This document shows, one piece after another, positions 43,201 through 52,693 of a stretch of DNA of 64,000 nucleotides. Position numbers and translations under genes: made by a program. Positions within the stretch are counted from its first letter, which is position 1; the number at the start of each line of letters is the position of its first letter. Origin of the DNA: Aestuariivirga litoralis (lineage in GTDB: Bacteria > Pseudomonadota > Alphaproteobacteria > Rhizobiales > Aestuariivirgaceae); contig NZ_WAHS01000001.1 of the NCBI RefSeq assembly GCF_015714715.1, positions 558,001 to 622,000 on the forward strand. Reading direction: 5' to 3'. The notes beneath the pieces were generated by a model. That model worked only from the letters and a program-made list of their open reading frames with translations, was not told the DNA's origin and made no database searches.

Positions 43201-43908
43201 ATGGCGATCAAGGGAATCCTCTTTGACAAGGACGGCACGCTGATCGAGGTGAATGGCACCTGGATCCCGGTTTATCAGGCCATGCTGGCTGATGTGTTCG
43301 GGCATTCGATGGGCGAGATCGTCGAGTTCCTGGAGCTCGCCGGCTATGACAGGGCGTCGGGCCATATCCAGGCTGGCTCTGTGATGGCGCATGGCACGAC
43401 GCGCGAACTGGTTGCCCTGTGGTGGCCGGAGCTGAATGCCGACCAGCAGCGCCAGCGCGCACATCTGATCGACAATGATCTTGCCCCCAAGGCTCTGTCC
43501 TATGTGAAGCCGCTAATGGATTTGCAGCCTATTTTTGATGAGCTGCACGCCATGGGGCTGGTTCTGGGCGTTGGCACCAATGACTCGGAAGCCTCCGGCA
43601 CTGCACATATGAAACACCTCAAGGTGCATCACTATTTCGATCTGGTGATCGGTGCGGACAGTGTGGACGTGCCGAAACCATCAGGTCAAATGATTGCACG
43701 CTTTGCCGAGAAGACCGGCTTGAAGCCCTCTGAAATTGCGATGGTGGGTGACAACACGCATGACATGGACGAAGCCAAGGCCGGAGGTGCTGGCATGGCG
43801 ATCGGCGTTCTCTCTGGCAATGCCAGGCATGAAGACATCGGCCACCTTGCGGATCATGTGATCGTCAGCGTGGCAGAGCTTCCAGCACTGCTGAAAGCCC
43901 ACGGCTGA
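43201..43908 (+). CDS. HAD-family hydrolase, phosphoglycolate-phosphatase-like
   Basis: A 235-residue HAD phosphatase. Motif I is LFDKDGTLIE, motif II the GTNDSEASGTA segment, motif III Lys in VPKPSGQ and motif IV GDNTHDMDEAKAGG. The helical cap places it in the Gph-like subfamily I. It could hydrolyse 2-phosphoglycolate or another small phosphate ester. It shares one base with the flavin reductase gene (TGATG), indicating coupled expression with it and the nitroreductase. Confidence 0.9.
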   Translation: MAIKGILFDKDGTLIEVNGTWIPVYQAMLADVFGHSMGEIVEFLELAGYDRASGHIQAGSVMAHGTTRELVALWWPELNADQQRQRAHLIDNDLAPKALSYVKPLMDLQPIFDELHAMGLVLGVGTNDSEASGTAHMKHLKVHHYFDLVIGADSVDVPKPSGQMIARFAEKTGLKPSEIAMVGDNTHDMDEAKAGGAGMAIGVLSGNARHEDIGHLADHVIVSVAELPALLKAHG

Positions 43909-44495
43909 TGTTCTACGAGACGAAGGCGGGCTCTGGGCTGGCGCTTGATCCGTTCAAGGCCATTGTGGTGCCGCGCCCCATCGGCTGGATTTCAACCTTG
44001 TCGGCCAGCGGTCATGCCAATCTGGCGCCCTATAGTTTCTTTAATGCTTTTGCCGGGCCGCCGGAATATGTGGCCTTCGGCTCCGGTGGCATGAAGCACA
44101 CATTGGCGAACATCGAAGCCACGGGCGAGTTCGTGGTCAATCTTGCGACTTATCCACTGCGTGAGGCGATGAACGCTACCTCGACGCACCAACAGGGCGA
44201 CGAGTTCGAATTGGCTGGGTTGGAGAAGGCACCTTGCCATCTGGTCAAGCCGCCGCGCGTGGCGGCAAGCCCTGCCGCTTTGGAGTGCCGGCATTTTCAT
44301 ACTGTTCCTTTGCCGCAGGATAACGGGCAGGTGGATGACTGGCTGGTGATTGGCCGGGTGGTCGCGGTTCACATCGATGACCAGTTCATCAAGGCTGGCC
44401 GGGTCGATATTGCCGCCATGCAACCTCTGGCCCGTCTTGGTTACGCCGAATATGCGACGATTGACGATATTTGGCGGATGCGGCGCCCGGACTAG
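43908..44495 (+). CDS. flavin reductase family protein
   Basis: A 195-residue FMN-binding split-barrel protein of the DIM6/NTAB type. The FMN-contact segment reads VPRPIGWISTLSASGHANLA, and FFNAFAGPPEYVAFGS and the ATGEFVVNLATYPLREAMN stretch fit the family. Such proteins give reduced flavin to monooxygenases or are flavoproteins of unknown role. It is the last gene of the nitroreductase-HAD-flavin reductase unit. Confidence 0.88.
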   Translation: MFYETKAGSGLALDPFKAIVVPRPIGWISTLSASGHANLAPYSFFNAFAGPPEYVAFGSGGMKHTLANIEATGEFVVNLATYPLREAMNATSTHQQGDEFELAGLEKAPCHLVKPPRVAASPAALECRHFHTVPLPQDNGQVDDWLVIGRVVAVHIDDQFIKAGRVDIAAMQPLARLGYAEYATIDDIWRMRRPD

Positions 44496-44594
44496 TTTTT
44501 ACTGCAACTGGGAATTGCTATTTTTGGCGCCTACCGAGTCGGGCGAGAAGGGCCCAGAAGAGTCAGATTTTCGCCTGATCCACGTTTGATCCGC

Positions 44595-44694
44595 TGTGGA
44601 TAAGTCTGCGGACAACCCTTGACCCGCGTTTTGATTCAATAGCTTATAGCGAAGCGCGCCCTGTGGATAACTCTGTTTATATCTCGTTAACCAT
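44595..44694. promoter_or_regulatory. two perfect DnaA boxes and a CtrA-like half site
   Basis: TGTGGATAA occurs at 44595-44603 and 44662-44670 (both are the DnaA box TTATCCACA on the minus strand), 67 bases apart, with an AT-rich tract between them, and TTAACCAT at 44687-44694 resembles a CtrA half site. The region is 253 bases long and leads to the receiver-like gene. It could be a DnaA- and CtrA-controlled promoter; a replication origin is less likely as no typical origin neighbours are present. Confidence 0.5.
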
Positions 44695-44748
44695 TCGGAG
44701 TCAGGACTCGCACAGGTTGCCAGTTTTCGCAAATGGTGCAGGTAAATC

Positions 44749-45126
44749 ATGGTTCGGTGTTTGCTGATCGAAAACAATACAAATGAAGGGCAGAGGCTCT
44801 CCGCCATGCTCGAAGGATTTGGCTTTTCTTGCGAAGCCTCCACCGCGCAGGCGGCGCATCCGATGCTCATGGACAGTGTTCCGGACCTCGTGCTGATGGA
44901 AGCCCGTGACGAGCCTGCGGTGCGTGAAATTCTCCGCCTGGTGCAATATCATGCCGAAGCCGGACGTGGCCCCGTGGTGATCCTCTATGCCGAGGCGCCT
45001 AGCCTTGACGATGTGGGCCTTTCGATTGTCTCCGGCGCGTCTGACTTTTTGGTGAAGCCCTTTGATGCCGAATTGCTGCAGTTCAAGCTGGAGCAGGCTG
45101 GCCTTCTGCACCGGCCTGCGGCTTAA
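44749..45126 (+). CDS. degenerate response-regulator receiver protein
   Basis: A 125-residue single-domain receiver. The fold and the late Lys (K103 in LVKPFD) are kept, but the phospho-acceptor Asp is Glu51 (LVLMEARDE), the acidic pair at the N-terminus is IENN (only Glu8) and the switch Thr is Tyr80. It should not be phosphorylated in the usual way and may be locked in one state or act by protein binding. It precedes the DUF2336 gene by 108 bases. The upstream region has DnaA and CtrA-like sites. Confidence 0.8.
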   Translation: MVRCLLIENNTNEGQRLSAMLEGFGFSCEASTAQAAHPMLMDSVPDLVLMEARDEPAVREILRLVQYHAEAGRGPVVILYAEAPSLDDVGLSIVSGASDFLVKPFDAELLQFKLEQAGLLHRPAA

Positions 45127-45234
45127 GCAGCTCCTTCAAAAGTTAACGGAACATCACCGTTTAGGGTGAACGGCTTATTAAGGCTTAAGCTGTAGCTTGG
45201 CCCTGTCTCTGTTGTTTGTGTGGGTTGAGATAGT

Positions 45235-46410
45235 ATGTTTGCAAGTCAGTCAAAAGTAATTCCGGGTCTGGATGTTTCCATCTTCAAGTCTGTGCTTGAA
45301 GGCCCCGACGTCAAGGCGCGCCAGGAATTGGCGCAGCAGCTTTCTCAACTCTATGCCAATCCTGCCACCGCCGCTTTCGAGCGCGAGCAGATTGCGCCGA
45401 TCTTTTTCAAGTTGGCCGAAGACGGCGAGACTGAAGTGCGCGCTGTGATGGCCGAAGAACTGGCACTCGCCGCAGAACTACCCAGCGATCTTATTTTTGC
45501 AATTGTCGCTGATGAAGATGAGATTGCGCTGCCGTTTCTGCTGAACGCCCTTTCCATCAGCAGCAATGAATGCGCAGTGATCCTGAAAGTGGGCGAGGAA
45601 CTGCGACAGAAGACGTTGGCCACGCGTGCCGGCCTCACGCCTGAAACTATCGACATCATTGTGGACGAGGGCAGCCTACTTGCGGCCTCGGCATTGCTGG
45701 ACAATGAGTCAGCAGAATTGTCCGCTCGCCACTACCACGCGCTTTACACGCGCTTTGGCGGTTCGGCTGAAATGGCCGAGCGCATGCTGGGCCGTGCTGA
45801 TCTGCCCTTTGATATTCGCATCCTTCAGGCCAGGCGTGCCGCCAGCCGCCTGCGCCAGATGATGGCGGCCAAGGGCTGGGTGCCTGCCAATGACGCGCGG
45901 GAAATCTGCGCTGAAGCTGAAGATAATGCGGTGATGCAGGTGCTGTTTGAAATTCATGCCGATGACCGGGCCCATGCCATGGCCTTCCTCGCGGCGAAAA
46001 ACTTGCTCACGCCGGCGTTTATCGTGCGCGCGGCAGCCACTGGCCAGATGACCATTGTTGAGGCCGCACTGGCTCACCTTTCGGGCCTGCGTGGCCAGGA
46101 AGCCGCTGCACAAATGTATGCGCTGAACGGCAATGCGTTCAAATCGCTGTTCCGCCGTTCCGGCCTGCCGCAGGGTTGCTTCGGCTTTCTGCGTGCCGCT
46201 TGCGATGTGGTGATTGAAATTCAGGAAGAGGGGCTGGATATCAGCTCCACCGAATTTGGCGGACGGGTGCTGGAAGCGCTGATGACGCGCTATGAAGCGA
46301 TGTCACCGGCTGATCGGGCAAGGCAGATCGAATATCTGGGCCGCTTCGGTGAAGACAAGATTCGCAAAGTGGCCAAGCGAGTGAAGGTCGATTTCCTGCG
46401 GGCGGCCTGA
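45235..46410 (+). CDS. DUF2336 domain-containing protein
   Basis: A 391-residue all-helical protein rich in Ala, Glu and Leu. It carries the DUF2336 pattern: EGPDVKARQELAQQLSQLY, EDGETEVRAVMAEELA and LPFLLNALSIS near the N-terminus, resembling HEAT-like repeats. The family is frequent in alphaproteobacteria and has no known function, though members are sometimes near two-component genes, as here. No membrane span or signal peptide is seen. Confidence 0.85.
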   Translation: MFASQSKVIPGLDVSIFKSVLEGPDVKARQELAQQLSQLYANPATAAFEREQIAPIFFKLAEDGETEVRAVMAEELALAAELPSDLIFAIVADEDEIALPFLLNALSISSNECAVILKVGEELRQKTLATRAGLTPETIDIIVDEGSLLAASALLDNESAELSARHYHALYTRFGGSAEMAERMLGRADLPFDIRILQARRAASRLRQMMAAKGWVPANDAREICAEAEDNAVMQVLFEIHADDRAHAMAFLAAKNLLTPAFIVRAAATGQMTIVEAALAHLSGLRGQEAAAQMYALNGNAFKSLFRRSGLPQGCFGFLRAACDVVIEIQEEGLDISSTEFGGRVLEALMTRYEAMSPADRARQIEYLGRFGEDKIRKVAKRVKVDFLRAA

Positions 46411-46416
46411 TTTTCG

Positions 46417-46434
46417 CTAAAGCTGCCGCTTTAG
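46417..46434. terminator. hairpin between convergent DUF2336 and nadK genes
   Basis: CTAAAGC-TGCC-GCTTTAG is a perfect 7-bp stem with a 4-base loop in the 20-base gap and including the nadK stop codon. On minus it is followed by CGAAAAT and on plus by TATTTG, so only weak T runs follow. Confidence 0.4.
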
Positions 46435-47198
46435 TATTTGAACTGCTCGTTCAACACCCGCTCTGCTAGCCCATGGCCGTTTTCAAACAGCATACGCACG
46501 CCGCGTTTGGTGTCGACCGCGATGTCCACACTCGCAATGTTGCGCACTTCATCGTGGTCGGCCACGGCAGCCACCGGGCGCTTGTCGGCTTCCAGAACTT
46601 CGATGCGGACCTTTGAATCATCCGGCAGGATGGCTCCGCGCCAGCGCCTTGGCCGGAAGACGCTGAGCGGCGTCAAGGCGAGAAGTGGAGTTCCGATCGG
46701 CAGAATGGGACCGTGGGCCGACAGATTGTAAGCAGTGGAACCGACGGGCGTTGAGAGGATGATGCCGTCGGCACTCATCTCATCGAGGCGCACTTGCCCG
46801 TCGATCACCAATTTCAATTTGGCGGCTTGTGACCTTTGCCGCAGCAGCGAGACTTCGTTGAAGGCCAGTCGCTCGTGCTTTTTGCCATCTGGCGTCTTGG
46901 CGATCATGGCCAGCGGCCGGATCAAGGTTTCATGGGCAGACGCCAGCCTGTCCTGCAGATCAGGTTCCACCAGATCATGCATCAGGAAGCCCACCGAGCC
47001 GCAATTCATGCCGTAAACCGGCAGGCCCGATTTCAGGCATTCATGCAAGGCCTGCAGCATCAGCCCGTCACCGCCCAGGGCCACCGTTACATCGGCATCA
47101 TCGGCTTTGGCATTCCCATAGCGTTTGGCCAGGCGGCGCAAAGCGCGCTGCGCTTGGGGCGCGTCAGAAGCCAGGAAATGGATGCGTTCGAATTTCAT
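46431..47198 (-). CDS. nadK: NAD kinase
   Basis: A 255-residue ATP-NAD kinase making NADP. Motifs are VALGGDGLMLQALHE (GGDG), the AFNEVSLLR NE/D motif and DGIILSTPVGSTAYNLSAHG. Start at 47198 excludes an upstream in-frame extension with no family match. It diverges from the DUF1636 gene over 70 bases that include a palindrome. Confidence 0.95.
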   Translation of the reverse strand: MKFERIHFLASDAPQAQRALRRLAKRYGNAKADDADVTVALGGDGLMLQALHECLKSGLPVYGMNCGSVGFLMHDLVEPDLQDRLASAHETLIRPLAMIAKTPDGKKHERLAFNEVSLLRQRSQAAKLKLVIDGQVRLDEMSADGIILSTPVGSTAYNLSAHGPILPIGTPLLALTPLSVFRPRRWRGAILPDDSKVRIEVLEADKRPVAAVADHDEVRNIASVDIAVDTKRGVRMLFENGHGLAERVLNEQFKY

Positions 47199-47232
47199 GT
47201 GTTTATGCGGCGCAGTTGGAGTATGGAACCGA

Positions 47233-47245
47233 CTATCATTGATAG
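47233..47245. promoter_or_regulatory. palindromic operator candidate between nadK and the B12 cluster
   Basis: CTATCA-T-TGATAG is a perfect inverted repeat of 6-base arms and one central base. It lies 24 bases before the DUF1636 ATG (47269) and 35 bases before the nadK start (47198). Its AT-rich symmetry suits a metal- or iron-responsive regulator, but none is identified. Confidence 0.4.
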
Positions 47246-47268
47246 ACGGATTTTTGTCCACAACTCCC

Positions 47269-47655
47269 ATGCGCCGCCTGATCATCTGTTCCACTTGCAA
47301 ATTTTCGCCCGAGTCCAAGACCGGGCCGGATGGCCGCACCGGCGGGCAGATGATGCATGATGCGGTGCAGGCGGTGCTGACCAAACAGGACCGCAGCGAT
47401 GTTGATGTGACAACGCAATCCTGCATGTGGAATTGCGATCGGCCGTGCAGCGTGGTGGCGCAGGATGACCAGCGCTTCTCCTATGTGACGGGGCATAACA
47501 AGCCGACAGAAGAACAGGCCGAAGCGATCATCGCCTGGTTTGATGCGCATGGCGCAACCGACGACGGGATCGTGCCGTTTCGCCTGTGGCCGCAATTGAT
47601 GCGCGGGCATTTCATCGCGCGGATGCCGCCGATGAAGGGGGAAGACAAGGCGTGA
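47269..47655 (+). CDS. DUF1636 family protein, B12-cluster associated
   Basis: A 128-residue protein with a CxxC-type start (MRRLIICSTCKFSPESK) and a second Cys group in TQSCMWNCDRPCSVV, together a thioredoxin-like ferredoxin-type metal site. DUF1636 genes recur in cobalamin gene clusters of alphaproteobacteria, where the protein may handle metal or redox in corrin synthesis. It overlaps the cobP start by four bases (GTGA). The exact role is unknown. Confidence 0.85.
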   Translation: MRRLIICSTCKFSPESKTGPDGRTGGQMMHDAVQAVLTKQDRSDVDVTTQSCMWNCDRPCSVVAQDDQRFSYVTGHNKPTEEQAEAIIAWFDAHGATDDGIVPFRLWPQLMRGHFIARMPPMKGEDKA

Positions 47656-48179
47656 GCATCATCCTCGTTCTGGGCGGTGCGGCTTCCGGCAAAAGCAAGT
47701 ATGCCGAAAGCCTGTGCGCCAAGCCCCGTGCTTATGTGGCCACGGCGCAGGCCTTTGATGATGAGATGCGCGCCAAAATCGCCAAGCACCGTACGCAAAG
47801 GGGCCGGGAATGGATCACGGTGGAACAACCGATTGATCTGGTGGGTGCGCTGCAGGCGGCGGAGGCCGAGGCGCCGACCATTCTGGTCGATTGCCTGACG
47901 CTGTGGCTTACCAATCTCGTGATGGCGGAGAAGGATTGCGCTGCCGAGGTTTCAAAGCTGCTGGCGCAATTGCGCGGCATGAAGGGTAAAGTCGTTCTGG
48001 TTTCGAATGAACTGGGCCTCGGCATTGTTCCCGAACATGGATTGGGCCGGCGCTTTCGTGACCTTCATGGCGTGATGAATCAGCGTGTGGCGGAAGCGGC
48101 GGATGTGGTGGTGTTCACCGTGGCCGGGATGCCGCAAGTGCTTAAAGGGCAAAGGCCAGAGCCGCCCCCAGCAGCATGA
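47652..48179 (+). CDS. cobP: bifunctional adenosylcobinamide kinase/adenosylcobinamide-phosphate guanylyltransferase
   Basis: A 175-residue enzyme (CobU/CobP) that phosphorylates adenosylcobinamide and adds GMP. The GTP P-loop is VLGGAASGKSKYAE (residues 6-19), followed by YVATAQAFDDEM with the guanylylated His region (KHRTQRG) and DCLTLWLTNL. The start is GTG 47652 overlapping the DUF1636 stop. Its last 38 bases overlap the convergent cbiB gene. Confidence 0.93.
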   Translation: MSIILVLGGAASGKSKYAESLCAKPRAYVATAQAFDDEMRAKIAKHRTQRGREWITVEQPIDLVGALQAAEAEAPTILVDCLTLWLTNLVMAEKDCAAEVSKLLAQLRGMKGKVVLVSNELGLGIVPEHGLGRRFRDLHGVMNQRVAEAADVVVFTVAGMPQVLKGQRPEPPPAA

Positions 48180-49098
48180 GCAAGGTCATGGCGTTGCGGA
48201 ACAAGCTTAAGCCCTCCGCAATGTCCTTCGGCCCCTCAGGCGCGCGCCCTTGGCCCATAGTGGGCAGATCTACCAACTCACCATGGTAAGTGCGCGGGCC
48301 GCCGAAGCTGAGGCCAAGTGCGCCCGCCATCGAAGCCTCCGGCCAGCCAGCATTGGGTGACTGGTGCTTTCCAGCATCGCGCCACATCGCAGCCCATGCG
48401 GCCTTCATCGGGGCTGCACCTTTGAGACGCGCAGCGCCTGCAAAGAGCAAGCCGGTGAGGCGTGAAGCGGGTAGGTTCACCAGATCATCCAGCCGCGCCG
48501 AAGCCCAGCCGAAATTCAGATATTGATCCGACTTGTGGCCGATCATTGAGTCCGCGGTGTTGATCGCCTTGTAGGCGAGGAGGCCGGGCAGGCCGAGAAT
48601 CGCGTACCAGAGGGCAGGTGCCACGACACCGTCTGAGGCATTCTCCGCGAGGCTTTCAAGCGCGCCTTTGGCGATGCCTTTTTCATCCAGCGTTTCGGGA
48701 TCGCGGCCGACGATCTTGCCGACAGCGAGGCGGGCGGCGGGAAGCGAGTTGCCCAGCGCGCGTTCCACTTCGCCGACATGATCTGACAGGGATTTCTGCG
48801 CAATGAGCGTGGTGGCGATGAGAACATTGATCACCCAGCCATAGGGAATGGAGGCCAAAATCCATGCCGCGATCATCCCTGGTAGCGCGCAGCATAGGAT
48901 CAGTACCACGAGGGCGATGACGCCGTTGAGGCGGTTGCTGGCGGGGCTGGCATCGGGATCATTCAGGCCTTCATCCAGGAAGGTGATTAGCTTGCCCATC
49001 CATTGCACCGGGTGGCCGATCGATGATTGCAGCAGGCGGGGATAGCCGGCGAGGCTTTCGATGAGCAGGGCGAGGGTAGCCATCCACAATTGGTTCAT
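48142..49098 (-). CDS. cbiB: adenosylcobinamide-phosphate synthase (CbiB/CobD)
   Basis: A 318-residue membrane enzyme that attaches the aminopropanol arm to adenosylcobyric acid. It has hydrophobic spans near residues 45-70, 75-95, 150-170 and the end, and the family motifs [28 protein letters not shown] and [12 protein letters not shown]. It is last in the cobA-cobB-cobQ-cbiB minus arm and overlaps cobQ by four bases. Confidence 0.93.
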   Translation of the reverse strand: MNQLWMATLALLIESLAGYPRLLQSSIGHPVQWMGKLITFLDEGLNDPDASPASNRLNGVIALVVLILCCALPGMIAAWILASIPYGWVINVLIATTLIAQKSLSDHVGEVERALGNSLPAARLAVGKIVGRDPETLDEKGIAKGALESLAENASDGVVAPALWYAILGLPGLLAYKAINTADSMIGHKSDQYLNFGWASARLDDLVNLPASRLTGLLFAGAARLKGAAPMKAAWAAMWRDAGKHQSPNAGWPEASMAGALGLSFGGPRTYHGELVDLPTMGQGRAPEGPKDIAEGLSLFRNAMTLLMLLGAALAFAL

Positions 49099-50558
49099 GC
49101 GACTGGTTTGGCAAATTCCAGGATGGCGTCAAGATCAAGATGCTGTTCCAGATGTGCGGCCAGCGCATCAAGGGTTTCCTCAATCACCTGCTCATAGGCC
49201 AGCGATGAAGAGGTGGCGCCGAGGCTTTTGAGAAAGGCAGCGCGGAAACCGTCATTGGAAAAGCAGCCGTGGAGATAGGTGCCCATCACGTGGCCTGACG
49301 TGTTGATCGCACCTTCCGGGCCGTTCGCCGTTTGCGCAAAGGGGCGGGCGGTGTCGGGACCGGTGGTGGCGCCGATATGGATTTCATAGGCGCTGATTTT
49401 TTCGCCGCTGGCGGCGTGGGTGGCACTGGTGAGGGTGGTGGTTTTTTCCGGCGTCATCACGGTGGCCACTTCCAGCAGGCCGAGGCCTTCGACGGTTTGC
49501 GGCTTGCCTTCGATGCCGTCCGGGTCAGCAATGGTTTTGCCCAGCATCTGATAACCGCCGCAGAGGCCCAGAACTGCGCCGCCGCGCCGGGCATGGGCAG
49601 CGAGATCAATGTCCCAGCCGGTGGCGCGCAAGGCCGCGAGATCGCTGATGGTGGATTTGCTGCCGGGCAGGATGACCAGAGTAGCATCGCCGGGAATGGG
49701 CATTCCAGGTTTCAGGAAGCTGAGCGCTACGCCGGGTTCAAGCCGCAGGGGGTCCAAATCATCAAAATTGGCAATGCGGGGCAATTGCAGAACGCAGATT
49801 TTTATGCCTTTTGAATCGCTTGCTGCCGCTTCTTCCAAAGCTACTGCATCTTCCGCCGGGAGTTTTGAAGCGCCGGCAAAATGCGGCACCACCCCCAGGC
49901 AGGGCCAGTCGGTGCGCTTTGCGATGAGATCCCGCCCCTCATGAAAGAGTTCAGGATCACCGTGGAACTTGTTGATCAGGAATCCTTTTATATGTTTCTG
50001 ATCGGCCTCATCCAGTACCGCCTGGGTTCCGACCAGCGAAGCGATCACCCCGCCGCGATGGATATCACCAATGAGAACGGCCGGAATATCCGCCGCTGCT
50101 GCAAATCCCATATTGGCCAAATCGCCTTGGCGCAGATTGGCCTCCGCTGGGCTGCCTGCACCTTCCACCAGGATCAGATCATGGTCTTGAGCCAGAATGG
50201 CAAAACTTTCCAGAATGGCGGGCATATAGCTTTGCCGCTCGCGAAAGAAATCGCGCGCCTTCAGCGTGGTGCGGCGCTTGCCTTGCACGATCACCTGCGC
50301 GCCCGTCTCGCTTTCGGGCTTCAGCAGGATGGGGTTCATATGCACAGATGGCGCAATCCGCGAGGCGCGGGCCTGCAGATGCTGGGCGCGGCCGATTTCG
50401 CCACCATCAATGGTCACCGCCGCGTTGTTGGACATGTTCTGCGGTTTGAAGGGCGCTACTTTCAGGCCGCGCTTTAGGAAGGCGCGGGCGAGGCCAGCCA
50501 CGATCAGGCTTTTGCCCACGTCCGACCCTGTGCCCATGAACATGATGGCCTTAGCCAT
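49095..50558 (-). CDS. cobQ: cobyric acid synthase
   Basis: A 487-residue glutamine-dependent amidotransferase that amidates four side chains of adenosylcobyrinic acid a,c-diamide. The N-terminal dethiobiotin-synthase-like P-loop is [11 protein letters not shown] (residues 9-19), with NPILLKPE and [11 protein letters not shown]. The C-terminal GATase has its Cys in [10 protein letters not shown] and the His near YLHGCF. It overlaps cobB by eight bases. Confidence 0.95.
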   Translation of the reverse strand: MAKAIMFMGTGSDVGKSLIVAGLARAFLKRGLKVAPFKPQNMSNNAAVTIDGGEIGRAQHLQARASRIAPSVHMNPILLKPESETGAQVIVQGKRRTTLKARDFFRERQSYMPAILESFAILAQDHDLILVEGAGSPAEANLRQGDLANMGFAAAADIPAVLIGDIHRGGVIASLVGTQAVLDEADQKHIKGFLINKFHGDPELFHEGRDLIAKRTDWPCLGVVPHFAGASKLPAEDAVALEEAAASDSKGIKICVLQLPRIANFDDLDPLRLEPGVALSFLKPGMPIPGDATLVILPGSKSTISDLAALRATGWDIDLAAHARRGGAVLGLCGGYQMLGKTIADPDGIEGKPQTVEGLGLLEVATVMTPEKTTTLTSATHAASGEKISAYEIHIGATTGPDTARPFAQTANGPEGAINTSGHVMGTYLHGCFSNDGFRAAFLKSLGATSSSLAYEQVIEETLDALAAHLEQHLDLDAILEFAKPVA

Positions 50559-51837
50559 TGGGTGCCACGCTGATCACATGGGCATAGGAGCCCATGACAT
50601 TGCCAAGCTTGTGGCCCATCACGCCGAGATCATTGCCCGCCGCGTCCTTTGCTTCGAACAGAGCTGGGGCCTGGCCTTCGGAGACAAGCGTAGAATAGTG
50701 GAATTCGTGCCCGCGCACGGGCATGGACCAAGGCCCATTCCATGATTTGAGTTGGCGGTAGCCAAGATGCAATTTGCGCTTGGCAAAGCTGGTGGTGACC
50801 GGCAGCAGACCCGCCATGGCGTGGCGCTGGCCGTCCTTGTCGATCAAGCCATCGCCCAACACCATATAGCCACCGCATTCGCCATAGATCACGCCCTTGA
50901 ACGCGCGCAGGCCATCGAGGAAGCGATTGTTGGCGGCAAGTTTGCCCGCGTGGAGTTCAGGGTAGCCGCCTGGGAGGAAAAGGGCATCGGCCTGCGGTGG
51001 GGCTTCATCGGCTAAAGGCGAGAAGAACTTCAATTCCGCACCGGCTTTGCGCCAAGCCTCCAGCAGATGGGCGTAGATGAAGCTGAAGGCGACGTCTTTG
51101 GCGACGGTGACCGATTGGGCCAAAGGCGGCAGGATTTGCGGGTTCGAATCAGTGAAATTCAGCGAAACTGTTGATTCGAGAATGTTGTCAAGAAATGTTT
51201 CACGTGCGACTCCTGAAGCAGCACTTTCGATAAAGCTTTCAAGCTCTTGATTCTCTTGAGCTTGCACTAGGCCGAGATGGCGCGAGGGGATATTGAGAGA
51301 GTCAATCTGACGCAGTGCGCCGATGACTTTTGCACCGATGGCCGATAGCGCCTCGCGCAGCATGCCTTCGTGCCGGTCGCTCGAGACGCGGTTCAAGATC
51401 ACGCCGGTCACATGCACATCGGCTCGAAAATTCTGGAAGCCTTGCACAAGAGCAGCCACTGAGCCGCTCTGGCGGGCGGCGTCCACGACCAGCAGCACGG
51501 GCAAGCCCAAAGCTGCGGCAAGGTCGGCGGTGGAGCCGGGTGCACCTTGCGGGCCATCGAAAAGGCCCATGACGCCTTCGACGATCAGCAGGTCGGCATC
51601 CCTCGCCTGAGCGGTGGCGAGGCTGCGCGTAACGGCTTCGCCCATGGCCCAATGGTCAAGGTTGATGCACGGCCTGCCGGTAGCGGCGGCATGGAAGCCG
51701 GGATCGATATAGTCCGGCCCGGCCTTGGCGGAGGAGACCTTCAACCCGCGATTTCTGAGGGCCCGCAACAGGCCAAGCGTCACCAGGGTTTTGCCGCTGC
51801 CGGAATGCGGCGCGGCGATGACCAGTCCCTTAGCCAA
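50551..51837 (-). CDS. cobB: cobyrinic acid a,c-diamide synthase
   Basis: A 428-residue enzyme (CobB/CbiA) that amidates the a and c positions. P-loop [19 protein letters not shown] and GLMGLFDG are near the N-terminus; the GATase Cys lies in [13 protein letters not shown]. It overlaps the cobA gene by eight bases. In aerobic pathways the substrate is hydrogenobyrinic acid, in anaerobic ones cobyrinic acid; the window does not decide this. Confidence 0.95.
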   Translation of the reverse strand: MAKGLVIAAPHSGSGKTLVTLGLLRALRNRGLKVSSAKAGPDYIDPGFHAAATGRPCINLDHWAMGEAVTRSLATAQARDADLLIVEGVMGLFDGPQGAPGSTADLAAALGLPVLLVVDAARQSGSVAALVQGFQNFRADVHVTGVILNRVSSDRHEGMLREALSAIGAKVIGALRQIDSLNIPSRHLGLVQAQENQELESFIESAASGVARETFLDNILESTVSLNFTDSNPQILPPLAQSVTVAKDVAFSFIYAHLLEAWRKAGAELKFFSPLADEAPPQADALFLPGGYPELHAGKLAANNRFLDGLRAFKGVIYGECGGYMVLGDGLIDKDGQRHAMAGLLPVTTSFAKRKLHLGYRQLKSWNGPWSMPVRGHEFHYSTLVSEGQAPALFEAKDAAGNDLGVMGHKLGNVMGSYAHVISVAPNG

Positions 51838-52693
51838 TCGGGTTGGCCTTCAGGGCTGGCGAATACCAATCCAGTATATCGCGCCAGTCGCTGGCATGGC
51901 CTACGACTACGATAGCGGGGGTGGGTGGTTCGTTCTTGGCCACCTCTGCCGCGCAGGTGGCCAGCGTGCTGCTCATCACCTGTTGCTGCGGCAGGGAGGC
52001 ATTGGAAATGATGGTGACCGGGTCATCACCCTTGCGGCCGCCTTCCAGCAAGGCAGCGGCGATCTCGCCGAGATTTTTCACTGCCATATACATGACGATC
52101 ACAGGAGACGCCAAAGCCACGGCCTTCCAGTTCACATTGACCGGCATCTTGCCCGTGGCATCGTGGCCGGTGAGGAAGATCACCGAATGATTGGTGTCGC
52201 GGTGGGTGGCGGGAATGCCGGCATAAGCCAGCCCGCCCACACCAGCCGTGATGCCCGGCACGATGCGGAAGGGCACGGCGGCCTTGGCCAGCATCTGGCT
52301 TTCTTCGCCGCCACGGCCGAACATGAAGGGGTCTCCGCCTTTCAAACGCAGCACGCGCTTTCCGGCTTGAGCGAGTTCGATGAGGCGCAGCGAAATATCG
52401 CGCTGGGTGGGTGAGGGCTTGCCGCCGCGCTTGCCTGCATATTCAAGTTCAGCACCAGTGCGCACCCAGCGCAGGATGTCGGGGTTCACCAGAGCGTCAT
52501 AGACCACCACGTCGCAGTTCTGCATGGCGTGATAGCAGAGCAATGACATCAGGCCGGGCGCGCCTGGGCCAGCGCCCACGAGCCAGACCCAGCCCTTTTC
52601 AAAAACCGGGAAAGCCTCTGCGTCGAGACGCGCGAAACCCTGCGGGTTTCCGCTTTGCCAGCTTGCGACGGTTTTGGTGGTTTCAGAAGCCAT
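51830..52693 (-). CDS. cobA: uroporphyrinogen-III C-methyltransferase
   Basis: A 288-residue SUMT that methylates uroporphyrinogen III at C2 and C7, the branch point to siroheme and cobalamin. SAM-binding segments are LVGAGPGAPGLMSL, RLKGGDPFMFGRGGEE and IVPGITAG. There is no CysG-type dehydrogenase part. The start at 52693 has AAGGG upstream; the next divergent start is only 22 bases away. Confidence 0.94.
   Translation of the reverse strand: MASETTKTVASWQSGNPQGFARLDAEAFPVFEKGWVWLVGAGPGAPGLMSLLCYHAMQNCDVVVYDALVNPDILRWVRTGAELEYAGKRGGKPSPTQRDISLRLIELAQAGKRVLRLKGGDPFMFGRGGEESQMLAKAAVPFRIVPGITAGVGGLAYAGIPATHRDTNHSVIFLTGHDATGKMPVNVNWKAVALASPVIVMYMAVKNLGEIAAALLEGGRKGDDPVTIISNASLPQQQVMSSTLATCAAEVAKNEPPTPAIVVVGHASDWRDILDWYSPALKANPIG

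Noticed and set aside
44496-44748. Chromosomal replication origin
   Set aside because: Only two DnaA boxes were found and no dnaA, hemE, parA/parB or repABC genes are nearby; kept only as a DnaA-related site.
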